NCBI GenBank assembly: GCA_016946835.1
Contig: JACVTC010000034.1
Span: 372,001 to 436,000 of the forward strand
Length of the DNA: 64,000 nucleotides
Reading direction: 5' to 3'
From: Neocallimastix lanati (nom. inval.)
Lineage: Eukaryota; Neocallimastigomycota; Neocallimastigomycetes; Neocallimastigales; Neocallimastigaceae
In this document: piece after piece, positions 1-11,935 of the stretch
Layout of the letters: the number at the start of each line of letters is the position of its first letter
Position numbering within the stretch: the first letter of the stretch is position 1
Program-made: the position numbers and the translations under genes
Notes under the pieces: model-generated
The model's database searches: none
What the model was told of the DNA's origin: nothing
What the model saw: the letters and a program-made list of their open reading frames with translations, nothing else

Positions 1-711
1 CTTATCATAATTCAACTATATCATCATCATCGCATCCAATAAAAATTAATTTTTTCTTCTTTATTTTTATAATATTCAATTAAAACCTTGACTTCATCAG
101 TTCTATTAATGGTTTTTATTTTTTTTTTAAAAAAAAAGTACCTCTAATTCTCCTATCGTAATATAAAATGTACCATCTGCAAATATAATCTTCATTATAT
201 TGTGTGAATAGCTTTGTTTGGAATGGGGATTGAAAAATTATTAAATTAGGATTTTTGAATATCATAAAATTATCACCATTTTTTGTTTTATATAATATTC
301 TGATTCCTCCAGAATTTCTTCAAAACTTGTTATGTCAGGAGGTAATTGCTTATTTTGACTTCTTATTATTTGGATTCTAATGGAGTTAAATTCAGAACAT
401 ATTAATCCCATGTCCTGAGAAATTTCATTAGATATACGCTTTGGTCTAATATCCAAAGAAAAAGTCCTTTTTCTTATTGTTTCTTTGATTTTATGCTTTA
501 CTATCGATTTAGATGCTTCATATTCTTTTTCAAGATGATTATGTTGACTTTCATATTTTAAAATCTTCATCTTATCATTTAAAATAATAAAAGAATTACA
601 TTTATTTGAAATTCTATATTCTATGCATCTATATACCTTTCTTTTCATTTGAAAAATTAAATTTATATTTTCTGTTAATAATAATTTGCTTTTTTCCTCG
701 ATTTGTTTCAC
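1..711 (-). pseudogene. MULE (Mutator-like) transposase fragment with FLYWCH zinc finger
   Basis: This is the N-terminal part of a cut-and-paste DNA transposase that runs off the left edge of the window. The open frame at 262-711 carries a FLYWCH-type zinc finger: YRC near residue 27, KCNSF, then HNH near residue 57. A helical segment ending in LPPDITSFEEI follows, as in MULE-linked FLYWCH proteins. Downstream in a neighbouring frame are IIFQSPFQTKLF (about 211-241) and FADGTF (DGTF codons at 166-177). The DGTF motif holds the first catalytic Asp of MULE transposases. The reading frame shifts near 255-275 and coding quality fades below about 140, so the gene is broken. The family call rests on the FLYWCH to DGTF order. 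A domesticated FLYWCH host protein is less likely. No terminal inverted repeat is visible because the element continues outside the window. Confidence 0.72.
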
Positions 712-844
712 CTATTTCAATTTTAATACTTTTCTACATTTCCAATAAAATTTTTTAATAATAAATATATTTATTATATATAGATTTTAATAGCGTCGAT
801 AAAATGATTTTATATTTAATATTTAAAAAATATAATAATAATCA

Positions 845-2380
845 TATAACTAGAAGTTGCCCAACTTATAGATGCTCAAAAGGTGGAGTTAAATAGTAAT
901 ATTCAAATAGCGGGTCAAGCTGCTGTCAAAGCATTAGAAGATTCAGCAACAATAAAACAAAAACTTCAAGAAGAAACCAAAAATCGCAATAATGCCTTAA
1001 CCTTATTTACAGAAGAATTAAACAAGAAAGGCTCTCTTTTAGATATGGAATTGTCTTCCCTTAAAGATGAAAACAAGACTACATTCGATATGTTCCAATC
1101 TATCATTGGAACTCATAAACAAGACCTAACAGAATTCGCTAGCATAAAAGATGTTGATGACTTAAATAATAGAATTATGAAATATTATGAACAGTTGGAA
1201 AATACTAAGTCTACCCTAATTAAAATCTCAAAAGAAGATGGAAAACTCCAAGGGGAAGCTTTGGAAAAATTATGCAAAAGATTTGAATTAGCACTTTTGA
1301 AAAGTTCACCAAAGCTTATGCCACTGAATCCATTACTGTTGTAAAGAAATCTAGATGAATCTATCTCTTCCGCCGTTGCTAATAGCAAATTCCCTGAAAA
1401 ATTGGCGATTACAACAGCTCTCAATAAAGAGGATCATGCTTTAATTAGAAAAACCATTAATGTTGTTACGGATATAGCTTCTCAGTTTGCGGTTACTATG
1501 GCCGCTACCCAACAGTTACTTGAAGAGCAACAGAAAAACTCTACCACCAACAGAAATCAGATAATGCAAGCAATATTCTCATACTCCGAACTGATTAGCT
1601 TTTTTTAAGGAATTTACTGATAGAAACTCTCTTTTCTATGGCAATAACCACGGATCTCTTATAATTGATTTGGTTTCTAAACCCATTAAAGACATCTTAA
1701 CTAGAATCGAAAATATTAATTCCACCCTCTGTTACTGTTCTTCCCAAAGAAACAAATTACAAGAGATTTAACAATTCAGTATATCTTGACATTATTACTA
1801 GATATCCTAAAACTGCTATCCTTTTTAATATTTCTCAATCCAACGGTTTTATCACAGAATTAAGCATAAAGGATAAATTTAAGAAGGATGAGGAATTACT
1901 GGAATTTCTAGAAAATATAACTTTAATTCTGATTTCCTTTATTATGAGCCTCAACACTACGGATGTATTAAATCTTCCCTTTAGAGACTTTCTTGAAGAC
2001 CATAAAGGCAAAAATCCAATGGATTTAGATAAACCTTCCACTTCAGGAACTTTACAGCCGAAAAGTATTCTCAAACCTAGTACTAATCCCCAACCGGTTG
2101 ATGATTTGAGTTTGTCAAGTTCTAAAGTTTCTTACCCCGATTCCTCTTCTGACAAAGCTGACGATCCCGCCACTTTCCAACGAGTCTTCAATATTTCTAA
2201 ACCTACTTTCTCTGGTAAAGTCGAAGAAGTTGATGATTTCGTTCATCAATTTTATGAATTCTTCCATTTTTTCGCTCACTCACCTAATGAAGAATTTCTT
2301 GCTTCTGCTTTTATTTCATGTCTTCCTTCGTATCAACGGAACTACATCTATAGTTCCTATCTTCCTTCGAAGGGATAAGT
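845..2380 (+). mobile_element. Ty3/gypsy Gag fossil with coiled-coil N-terminal part
   Basis: This is a degraded Gag region on the plus strand, broken in several places. The first part (about 883-1600) is rich in Glu, Lys, Gln and Leu and reads as a long coiled coil. The second part (1944-2378) has a Pro/Ser linker, then a retrotransposon Gag-like core: KPTFSGKVEEVDDFVHQFYE, followed by a stretch resembling the LASAFISCLP helix. Codon use is more GC-rich than in the Asn-rich elements further right, which suggests a separate lineage. It may be the same family as the integrase at 14700-15750, but that is a guess from codon style. No LTR could be paired with it. Confidence 0.6.
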
Positions 2381-4705
2381 TTAATATTAATTTAAATAAT
2401 TATTTTTACACCCTTAAGAATACTAACTCAGCACTATTAAACTTCATTCATTAATAGTAAACTGGTTTTACACTAAGTATTTATTTATTTATTTTTTAAA
2501 TAATTAATCTTTATTTATTAATATTTTATATTTGATATAACAAGTTAACTTAATAGTAACGATAGTTCGTTACAGATTTAATTGTATGATATATTTATAC
2601 AAGATAATATATTTAATGATTGGATGCATTTTTAGTTTATTTAAATTTACATATCATTTATTATAAAATTATCAAAAAAATAAATTTAACTATAAATGGA
2701 AATTAATAAAAATATAATAAAATAATTGTATATTTAATGTACAAAATTAAATCTTTAATCAAATTATTTTTATTTCAAATAAAACTTTTGTATTGCTCAT
2801 CATTAATATTAAATTTTGTATAATTTTTCATGTTATTTGTGTTATTAAATTAATTATGCAGGTAGGGATATAATTTACCTACTTATGTAATTAATTTTAA
2901 TAGTTATTATTTTATTTTTTTTATTAATATTTTCAATTTTTTTTTTTAATTTAACATATATTTTCTTTCAGAAATTTTGTAGTATTTATATTTTTTTTAA
3001 AATTTAAACAATAATTAATTGTTTAGAAATTAAATAATTTTATAGAATTATTAAATTTATATCAATAATTCATTTTTGTTTTAATTTTCATAAAAATAAT
3101 ATTATATTATTTAAATATAATTTAATGAGAAATAATTAAAAATTAAATATATAGAAAATAGTTTTACTACTTTCTTTGACATTTTTAAGTTTAATTAAAA
3201 CATATTTAAGATTAATATAATCAATATAATAATCTTTAATTATTTTAAATAATAATTTGTAACTGTTCTCAAGAATAAAATAAAATTTTTATAATACTTA
3301 GTTAATAATTTTCATAATAAATTTTATAATGATATTTAATTAATAAATTTTTATAATAGTATTTAATTAATGATTTTTAATAATAATTTTTTATAGCTGT
3401 ACTTAATAATTTAATATTTTTATTTTCCATCTTTAAATTAGAGGTCCTATAGACATGGGTTGACTACTAAAATTTTTATTTTTTACTAAGGAATCCAATG
3501 GAACTGATTACAAAAAATAACAAAAATTCGTTTTAAGTTATTTCTTGGTGAATTTTAAAATTACTTACAAACAATATTAAAGGGTTAAACTTTATTTTAA
3601 ATTTATTAGGCATTTAAAGTCTTTTTAATTTATTTTACATAATATAATCATTACCTATTGTTTTTATTTATTGACAAAATAGTTATTATAAATAAGATTA
3701 TTATTAAAATTAATAGATGATGTGGATCATTTTTTGACAATTGTTATTAATAATTTAATTATAATTAATTTTATTATTAAATTATAATAACTAAATGATA
3801 TAGGCAAAGATCACATCCATTATTTTGAAAACACAAAATTAAATGCTATTATTAAATTTAATTCCAGTTCTGAATCTATCTTATCCTTTCTTATACAATA
3901 AACGACAGGAGCACATAATGGGAGGTCGTAATACTTAGTGTTAATACATTTTCTTCTTTCATAATCCATTGATATGAATATAAATACATTGTATCTCTTT
4001 ATCTGGATCTTCTCGAGTAGTTACAGCTATATAATTATTTAACTTATGATTAAATTCCAAGTTTTCATGTATAACACCTATTGATAACTGCCCATTATTA
4101 TAACGATGTCTTCAGTGTAATAATCTTTAATTATTTTCAACAAAATAATTATTTTTTTGTTAAGTTTTAATTAATAACTTTTATTTAAATTATATTGCAT
4201 TGGTACATATTATTAATAATTCTATAATATATGTATAATAATAAATATTAATAAAATAAATATTATCTTAAATATAATTTAGTTTGATAATAATATTTGA
4301 TATAATTAATCATAATAAATTTTGCTGAACAAGTAATTTATAAATACAATATAAAGAAGTTTTTTATATTTATATTTATTTTTATTTATTTTTTTTTTTA
4401 AATTTTTTAATAATTTTAAATTTATAAAATTAAAAAAAAGCAATATAAAGCAATAATAGTATTTAATAAAAAAGACATTTAAATACATTAATATTATTAA
4501 TTTATTTTTTTCCTTAAAATGTAAATTTAAATTTTTATGATCGAAATATTTTTTATTTATTTTTTTATTTTCGATCATTAGATAAGATTGGAAAATCAGT
4601 TAAATTGGGTTTTTCCAATTACTTCATGGAAGAAATAGGTTTTACTTAATGCGACGATCGATATGTGTGTGTTAGAAAATCAGTATTTTTAGTTTTAATT
4701 TTTAA
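2381..4705. other. AT-rich stretch, one possible decayed coding scrap
   Basis: Nearly pure A/T sequence with no recognisable gene. The only stretch of higher complexity is about 3850-4120. Its minus strand gives coding-like runs in two frames, for example IAVTTREDPDKEIQCIYIH and LCAPVVYCIRKDKID. I do not recognise the family. It could be a decayed host or transposon gene. The remainder holds nothing I can support. Confidence 0.35.
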
Positions 4706-4890
4706 TTAACACTTTAGTCAATACCTTTATTTTATTATAATTTTAAATATTAAGTAGTATATTATTAACGCTTTAGTCAATACCTTTATTTTATTATAAT
4801 TTTAAATATTAAGTAGTATATTATTAACACTTTAGTCAATACTTTTATTTTATTATAATTTTAAATAGTAAATAGTATATTATTAACACT
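4706..4890. repeat. 59-bp tandem repeat, three copies left of a solo LTR
   Basis: Three head-to-tail units start at 4706, 4765 and 4824, with a fourth starting at 4883. Each contains CACTTTAGTCAATAC or a one-base variant, followed by a TTTATTTTATTATAATTTTA run. The fourth unit is split by the solo LTR at 4891-5593 and resumes at 5594. Copies differ by a few bases, so the array predates the LTR insertion. Confidence 0.85.
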
Positions 4891-5593
4891 TGTAAAGATG
4901 TGATTATCCCAATCACATTTTAAATTAAAAATTTTTCTTGTGTAATTCAAAAATGTAAATTATTCTTTGATTTATAAAATAATAAATAAAGTAAATAAAT
5001 CATATGAACTAAATTTTTGAATTATATTCCTTAAGCCACATGACAAATTTTTAATGTAACAATTTTCGTAAAAAAATTAATTCTGAGAAAATTATTGTTT
5101 TACAATGATTTAAATGAATTGATTAAAGTTTAAAACAAAATAAATTAATAATTTATTTTGTGAAAATTAAGTTTCAAAATTTAATCATGACTCTTTTAAC
5201 ATTGTTTTTAAATTGAAAATAAATAAAGATTTTACTTATAATATTAAAATAATAAATAGATAATAAATATACTTAATTTAAATTACTTAGTATTTAGTTT
5301 AATTAATAATTATATTTTTCTAAATTTAGCTATAGTTTATAAATTTATTATTTAATAAAATTCATTAGGATAGTTTTATATTAAAATATATGTAATTTAA
5401 ATAAAAATATATTATCAATGTATTTAGGAAAAGTATAAATAGAAGATACTTTTCACATTTTTTTTCGATGTAATTGTTATTAACTATTAATAAAAATATA
5501 ATATTAAGAAAAAAATATTTTTAATAAAAAATTTTAATAAAATAAATTCTTATTGTGTTGTTATTGTAATATATTTTGGTGTCTCTTTTTACA
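4891..5593 (+). mobile_element. Solo LTR (family S) with 5-bp target duplication ACACT
   Basis: A 703-bp sequence starts TGTAAAGATGTG and ends TCTTTTTACA, so it has the TG...CA ends of an LTR. ACACT lies immediately on both sides (4886-4890 and 5594-5598). It interrupts a 59-bp tandem unit, which gives the empty site directly. No internal region is attached, so it is a solo LTR left by recombination between the two LTRs of a former element. A second copy of the family lies at 8902-9587. Strand is arbitrary. Confidence 0.85.
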
Positions 5594-5650
5594 ACACTTT
5601 AGTCAATACTTTTATTTTATTATAATTTTAAATAGTAAATAGTATATTTT
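5594..5650. repeat. Continuation of the 59-bp tandem repeat
   Basis: Remainder of the fourth 59-bp unit, displaced by the LTR inserted at 4891-5593. It carries the same TTAGTCAATACTTTTATTTT core as the unit at 4824. The following 5651-6075 is AT-rich with nothing else recognised. Confidence 0.8.
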
Positions 5651-6075
5651 AAATAAATAGGATATATTACAATAATATAAAGTTTATATAGTTTATGATA
5701 CAAATAATATAGTTTAAAAAATTTTATAATCCTCCTTTTATACTATATCTATAAATCATGTATTTAATAATAAATATGTACATTTCATTGAATGTAATTT
5801 TTATGAATATAAAAAAATATTAAATCATGTATTATAAAAGTAAAAATGTTTCTTTGAAAAAAATAAAATTTTAGTAAAATTAAATATTTATTTACAGTTT
5901 TTTGTCATATTAAAAGTCTCAGTGAATTTCTAGAGTTTTTGATATATTAATAAATATAGTATAAATATAGTAATTAGTAATAATTAGTGTTGTCAATTAA
6001 GTAATCGACAAATTAAATAAATAAAATTTTTACAAATAATAATAAACCAATAATAAACATAGAAAAATAAAAAAA

Positions 6076-7610
6076 ATGTCTAATATAATTATCGACGGTA
6101 TGGAATACATCCTGACAGAGACCAATTATATAGAATGGTATAAAGACTTCAAATAGAATTAGATGGGGCCGGACTTGGGGAATATATAGAAAAGGATATA
6201 GAAATAATTATAATTAAAACTATCACCAAGTAGATTGACAAACACACAGAACTCTCTGTAAAAGGGGAAGAAAGAATTAGGAAATACAAGATGAACAATT
6301 CCAAAGTCATCAGCTTCATCAAAAGGTTAGTGAATACAAAAATCAAAGCATATATAAAGAATAAAACAGAAGAAAAAAAATCAATTTATGTACTAATAAA
6401 GTTACTTGAGAAAAATTATAGAGAAAAAGAACTGAATGTAATCCTCAAACTCTATAAAAAATTAGAAAATTTAAAGGCAATTAATAAAAGGGAAGTCATA
6501 AACTACATTGAAGAATTTATAGAAATCACAAGAAAATTAAATGAGTTTTATATTAAACTTAATAGGGAAAAATTAACTTATTTGTACAAAGGATAGCATG
6601 AAAAGCAAATAAACTTTTTAGAAATTAAATGTAATAACTCTGACCATATAGATATAATTTTAGAAAATATGAAACAGCAAATCAGAAACTGTCATACATA
6701 TATGCTTGAAGACGACAATGAAGTCTCATTCATTTCCAGGAATGACAACAAAAGTAAATTTAATAAAATATTTATAATAAACATAGTAAAAGTGAATATC
6801 ATCACTCTAAACATCATAACAAGGAATTTAGTAAAAAAAGATAGTCGAAATAATAATCATTATATATATAATAATTTCAGTAATAACAATTATGATAAGA
6901 AAACTTCTTCAAATAAAAAATGTCGTTTTATATGCAATAAAAAAAATATTGCCTTTAACTATCCGTTTAATCCAAAGAATCCAAATAACAAAACAAAAGT
7001 CATCGCATAGGAATTTAGTCAATTAAATATGAAAGAAGATGAACTAAATGATATTGAATTTTGTTATGATAATGACACATTATCATCTAAAACTAAAACA
7101 AGAGAAATTAACTCAATAAAAGTTCAAAATTTGAGAGAAGAAAGTGAAAGTGAAGAGATTCCAGAAATCTCTCTCTTTGATACCAATAATTTGAATTTCA
7201 CTAATTGTCAATACACCCCCAAAAATGTTAGAAGAATAACTAAGGATGTCTCAAGAGTTTTTAATATTATAAAATAATTTCTCCTGTAATTTAAAATTGT
7301 CACAAATGGCCAAAATAAGGAAATAATTAAACAGTATACAAAACTAGTTCGTGTAATAACATAAGTGTTCCATCATTGTTATTCACTAGTGATTCTGGAA
7401 CATCAGTACATGTCACAAATTCCATCGAATTCCTTAATGATATATATATAAAATAAGTTTCATCCTTCCAAACAAAGAAAAAATTAGAATTACTAAAATA
7501 GGAACATTGTCAGGATATATCAATAATAAGCCTTTCGAAATAGAAGATGCATTCTAAGGAACTCAACAAGAATTTTATCTCATAATGTATCATTTCGCAA
7601 TATGGCTTAA
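6076..7610 (+). mobile_element. Ty1/copia fossil: Gag and protease region
   Basis: Plus-strand remnant of a copia element, clearly broken in several places. An ATG at 6076 opens a Gag-like start with NYIEWYKDF, typical of copia Gag. Lys- and Asn-rich Gag segments follow at about 6290-7000, including a degenerate CCHC-like stretch near 6920-6960. The aspartic protease signature DSGTSVHVTN lies at 7391-7420. Integrase and reverse transcriptase are absent. Despite lying between two related solo LTRs, it does not belong to them, because each LTR has its own target duplication. Confidence 0.6.
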
Positions 7611-7997
7611 AATATTTTTAATTAATTGCCACATTATATAATTTTTTTAATCTATAAATAAATAATTAAATAAATAATTAAATAAATAATAAAAATCACT
7701 TTTGAAATAAGTAAATAATTCTTTAAATATATAATTATAAAATATTTTTAAATAAATACTAAATACTAGATACTAGATAATAAATACTAAATAATAAATA
7801 ATAAATAAATAAATATTTTATCTTATTAAAAAAATTGAATAACACTAATTTTTTATTCAGAAATAAATATAAATATTTCAAATATTAAACAGTAAAAAAA
7901 AATTTTCATATATACTTCATATTACTGTTATACTTAAAAAATTATATATTATATATTCTGAATAATAAATAATTAATTAAATATACGTAATAAATTA
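7611..7997. other. AT-rich gap
   Basis: Low-complexity A/T sequence containing short TAAATAAT and ACTAGATAATAA-type repetition near 7660-7810. No coding signal or element end was found. Confidence 0.5.
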
Positions 7998-8462
7998 CTA
8001 AGTATCTAGGAACTTGTGATCAGAATGTTCGTTTAATTTATGAATAATTTTATTGAATTCTTCGTCTTTTAACTTTTGTTGGAATTCTAGTTTAGAAATT
8101 TGGAACCTATTATAAGCGTTAGCTACATCTGATTTATAGGGTATTTGTTTGAATAAGAGGACTAGATTATCTGAATTTTCTGGTACAATCTTGTAGAATT
8201 CTTCAGCTTCGGCATTAATTAATTGTCAAGCACACATATTCAAAAAGGTAACTTTATCCATAATACCGTAGTCTTCTAATGTAACATAAGTTTCGTTAAT
8301 AGTATATATTTCTTTTTGGCTTCCTGTGGGTAGATCCATAAAGGTATATGTTTTTGTTCCTTCATTCTGGTGTTCTATTACAAAATGGTCCAGAATGTTT
8401 GTTCCGCCACGTTCTTGTATTAAATGATTAGAAGCTTCCGCTAACTCTTCAATTATTGGCAT
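7998..8462 (-). pseudogene. Unrecognised protein gene, downstream member of a two-ORF module
   Basis: A minus-strand frame opens with ATG at 8462 (MPIIEELAEASNHLIQERGG) and gives 78 residues to a TGA at 8226. The same frame remains coding-like to a TAG at 7998: mixed, hydrophilic, predicted helical, with runs such as AEAEEFYKIVPENSDNL and KLEFQQKLKDEEFNKII. I do not recognise the family and see no zinc finger, protease or polymerase motif. Base composition is clearly richer in G/C than the flanks, so this was protein-coding in the past. Either the TGA is a disabling change or a shorter protein is made. It starts about 18 bp after the end of an open frame from the preceding ORF region, a compact spacing more like a virus or plasmid than a fungal gene pair. 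Confidence 0.4.
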
Positions 8463-8464
8463 CT

Positions 8465-8796
8465 TTAAATGATAGATTAATCTTGAACATGAGTGAAGGA
8501 GTTCTTTGAGTGTTTACTTCCAAAGATAGAAGATAGGTCACTATCAAGACTACTTTCTTCCAAAATTCTTATTGATTTTCTTAAAAAGATTCCAATTAAT
8601 AAATAGGATGTTTATAGACACCAAGATCTGCGAGATTAGTGTTTAATTTGAAAGGAGTATTGTTTTCCTTTTGCCTATTAAATTTTTTGTACACAGAGAG
8701 TAGGCCTAAACAAATGCACAAAAATATTTGATTTGTATTTTCTTTTATATACCAAAATCCAAAATTCAAGGGATTTTCCGTGGTAGACAAATTCAA
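8465..8796 (-). pseudogene. Unrecognised small membrane-like protein, upstream member of the module
   Basis: The minus-strand frame 8596-8796 gives 66 residues with one hydrophobic stretch, NQIFLCICLGLLSVYK (about residues 22-37), followed by a basic tail. This looks like a single membrane span with positive residues on the inner side. Between 8465 and 8600 a different frame is coding-like (EESSLDSDLSSIFGSKHS) and ends just before the next ATG. The region is therefore probably one decayed gene or two small ones. No homologue is recognised. It lies between two solo LTRs but shows no retroelement motif. Confidence 0.35.
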
Positions 8797-8901
8797 AATA
8801 GCCTAGTTTAATATAAACTTCTCTGTTACAAGTGAAATATATTAAAAATAAAGTTAATTTATTAATTTCTTATTAAATGTCTTTATATGTTTTAATATAA
8901 C

Positions 8902-9587
8902 GTAAAGATGTGATTATTCCAATCACATTTTAAATTAAAAATTTTTCTTGTGTAATTCAAAAATGTAAATTATTTTTTGATTTATAAAATAATAAATAAA
9001 GTAAATAAATGAAGTAAATTTATAAATTATAGTCTTTAAGCTACAAAACAAATTTTTAATGAATAATTTTTAAAAATTTTAATTCTGAGAAAATTATTGT
9101 TTTACAATGATTTAAATCAATTGATTAAAGTTTAAATCAAAATAAATTAATAATTTATTTTGTGAAAATTAAATTTCAAAATTTAATAATGACTCTTTTA
9201 ACATTGTTTTTAAATTGAAAATAAATTAAGATTTTAATTATAATTTTAAAATAATAAATAGATAATAAATGTACTTAATTTAAATTATTTAATATTTTAA
9301 TTAATAATTATATTTTTCTAAATTTAGCTACAGTTTATAAATTTATTATTTAATAAAATTCACTAGGATAGTTTTATATTAGAATATATGTAATTTAAAT
9401 AAAATAATATATTATCAATGTATTTAGGAAAAGTATAAATAAAAGATACTTTTCACATTTTTTTTCGATGTAATTGTTATTAACTATTATTAATTATTAA
9501 ATATTAAGAAAGAAGATTTTTAATAAAAATTTTATAATAAAATTTTATCCTATTGGTATTGTAATCTATTTTAATGTTTCTTTTACA
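8902..9587 (+). mobile_element. Solo LTR (family S), second copy, target duplication ATAAC
   Basis: About 686 bp, aligning along its whole length with the LTR at 4891-5593 (shared GTAAAGATGTGATTA at the start and CTTTTACA at the end). ATAAC lies on both sides (8897-8901 and 9588-9592). Different flanking duplications show that the two LTRs came from independent insertions. It is visibly diverged from the first copy, so neither is recent. Confidence 0.8.
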
Positions 9588-9737
9588 ATAACAATTACCT
9601 TTTCTTGAATAAAATACGTTACAATAACTTTGTATCTCTGAAAATTTTTTCGGTCTATAGCCAATGTAAAGGTTTAAAAGCTACCAAAAATAGATAAATA
9701 AATAATAAATATTCTTAAATTGGAAAACTTAGAAAGA

Positions 9738-9961
9738 CTAATAAGCCGCCATCCTTAACTGGAAGAAAATGCGACCATGAAGGATTCCTTACAAGGTTCC
9801 TTACAAGGGCAGAACTAGCAATGGAATCCCGACCATATCAATTTAATAATGATGCAGCAAGAGTAAGATCCGTAATGTCCTACATGCTTGGAAAACCTTT
9901 GGAATGGGTCTACTGCTTACATAGAAATAATAGTCCGTTACTTGACTCGTACGTACGATGA
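9738..9961 (+). mobile_element. Ty3/gypsy Gag core fragment
   Basis: A short plus-strand coding remnant, reading KPPSLTG, then AELAMESRPYQFNNDAARV, then MLGKPLEWVYCLH and SPLLDSY. This is the order of the retrotransposon Gag core: Pro-rich start, acidic and aromatic helix, LxGxALxW, then a short helix. It is an isolated fossil. Nothing upstream or downstream continues it. Confidence 0.65.
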
Positions 9962-11448
9962 GAAAATAAAATAAAATTTTACTTTTATTGATTTTTTTTA
10001 TTATAAAATTAATTATAATAATAATGTTATACTAATGTGAAGAAATATTTCGTTTTGAATTTAGTTTGTAAAATATGTTTTTTTAAAAAAATTCTTTTAT
10101 TATTTTATCAAAGTTAAAAATATAAATTATTATTATTATTATAACTATGTTTTTATAATAACTCTTGCTTTCTTAAAGAGAACTCAAGAGCCATATTTAT
10201 ATTTTTTATGAAAATAAGGTTAAATAAAAAGGTTTTCTAATATTAATAAATAACTAATTTGGAAAAAGACTAGAAGAAAAAACTAGATAAGTTTCGATCG
10301 ATATTCTATTCACACTAATCATCATATATATTAAGTAAAATAAAATATATAATTATAATATTCGGATAAACCTTAAAATAACAATTTTTTATATTTTAAT
10401 TTAGATTATCGAATAAAAGGAAAAATAAAGAATAATCGAATATGATCTAAATTAATCTAATTTTCTAGATATCATTTTTAAAACTAATCAAAGCCTATTA
10501 ACATAAAAAACTATCTTTAAACTAAAATATAGAATTATAAAAATGCAGAATCTTATTAATTATTCTTTTAAATGTACAATGTAAAAAAATAAATAAAAGG
10601 AATGCTTTACATTAAATTAATAATTAAATGAATATAACTAAATAATTTATAATATTAATAAATATATATATAATAATTATTTAAATAAATTTTCTAATAT
10701 TAATTAAACATATAAAAATTATTTTTTTAATAAATTTAAAAATAACATTTCAATGTATGCAATAGTTATAATTTAAATAAGCTTATAATTATTTTCAATA
10801 ATTATAAAAACTAAGAAATATTAATTATTTATTAATAAATAATTATTATTTCTTACCCTGATTAACGATTCTATTATCTTAATTTGAAATTATTACTTCA
10901 AAAGTGATAATAGATATATTAAGTTTTATTTAATGTAAAATTAATTGATTTCTTAATATTATTATTAATTAAGTTATTATTATTATATTAGTTTAACATT
11001 TAATTGTTAATAATTTTTCACAATTACACATTTTCTTTGTGTTTATTACTAATTTTTATTATTATTTTATTAATATAATATTTGATTATTATTTTTACTA
11101 CATTTCTAAACAACGAAATTAATTTTACATGATTTTACAAGTTCTTATATTATTACAAGAAATTTGTAAAGAGTTTGGAAGAAACAGATTACAAATAACA
11201 AAATACACAAAATATTTAAAAACACGTAATAAAAAAATTCCTTTTTTAATAAATAATCTTTTATTAAATTTAAAAATAAATCTCTTCTCGTTATTAACTA
11301 TTTGATAGTCAATAACTAATACATCAATTTAAATAATGAATTTTACATGTATTTATATTTTTTCATGATTACATTTTAATATATAAAACCTATTTAATAT
11401 ACATATATTACTATTTATTTATAAACAAGATATTTATTAATATTTTAT
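9962..11448. other. AT-rich gap
   Basis: A/T-rich sequence without recognisable coding motifs, paired ends or tandem arrays that I can support. Confidence 0.5.
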
Positions 11449-11935
11449 TAAATAATAATTAACTAAAACTAAACAATAATTAATTCAATAAACTTTCAAC
11501 TTATTTACAATAATAATTAAATTCAATAAAAACTCATTTATTAGATATTTATTATATAAATATTATTAATACTAATGTTTATATATTTACAATTCAAAAC
11601 TATTTTTGTAAACTATTTAAACTAATTTTAACTATTTAAAACTATTCTGAAATTAATTTTAAATTATTTTAAACTAACTAAACTAAATTAACTAACTAAA
11701 ATAAAATAATTAAATTAAATAAACTAAATTAAATAAACTAAATTAACTAATTTAGATAAATTATTTAGATTAAATTTATTATCCAAAATTATTTAAATAA
11801 TAATTTATCCTTTATGAAAAGTTTACATAAATTTATAATTAATTTTCATATACGTAAATCATAAATTTATGTAATTTTATTACATTAATTAATTATGTAA
11901 TAATTAATTATTAAAGATTTTATTAAATCTTTACA
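11449..11935. repeat. Dispersed repeat R1, copy 1
   Basis: About 490 bp that reappears in the same orientation at 61463-61835. Shared landmarks in order are AACTAAAACTAAACAATAAT, CAATTCAAAACTATTTT, TTTTAAACTAACTAAACTAA, and AATTTATGTAATTTTATTAC near the end. This copy has extra internal AAACTAAATT repetition. It is probably a non-coding part of a retroelement, such as an LTR piece, but the ends are not clear. Confidence 0.65.

Noticed and set aside
4680-4890. CRISPR-like array
   Set aside because: The 59-bp units are plain tandem repeats without distinct spacers, and the context is eukaryotic.
4891-9587. The two family-S LTRs as the ends of one element around the copia remnant
   Set aside because: Each LTR has its own different 5-bp duplication (ACACT and ATAAC), so they are separate solo LTRs.
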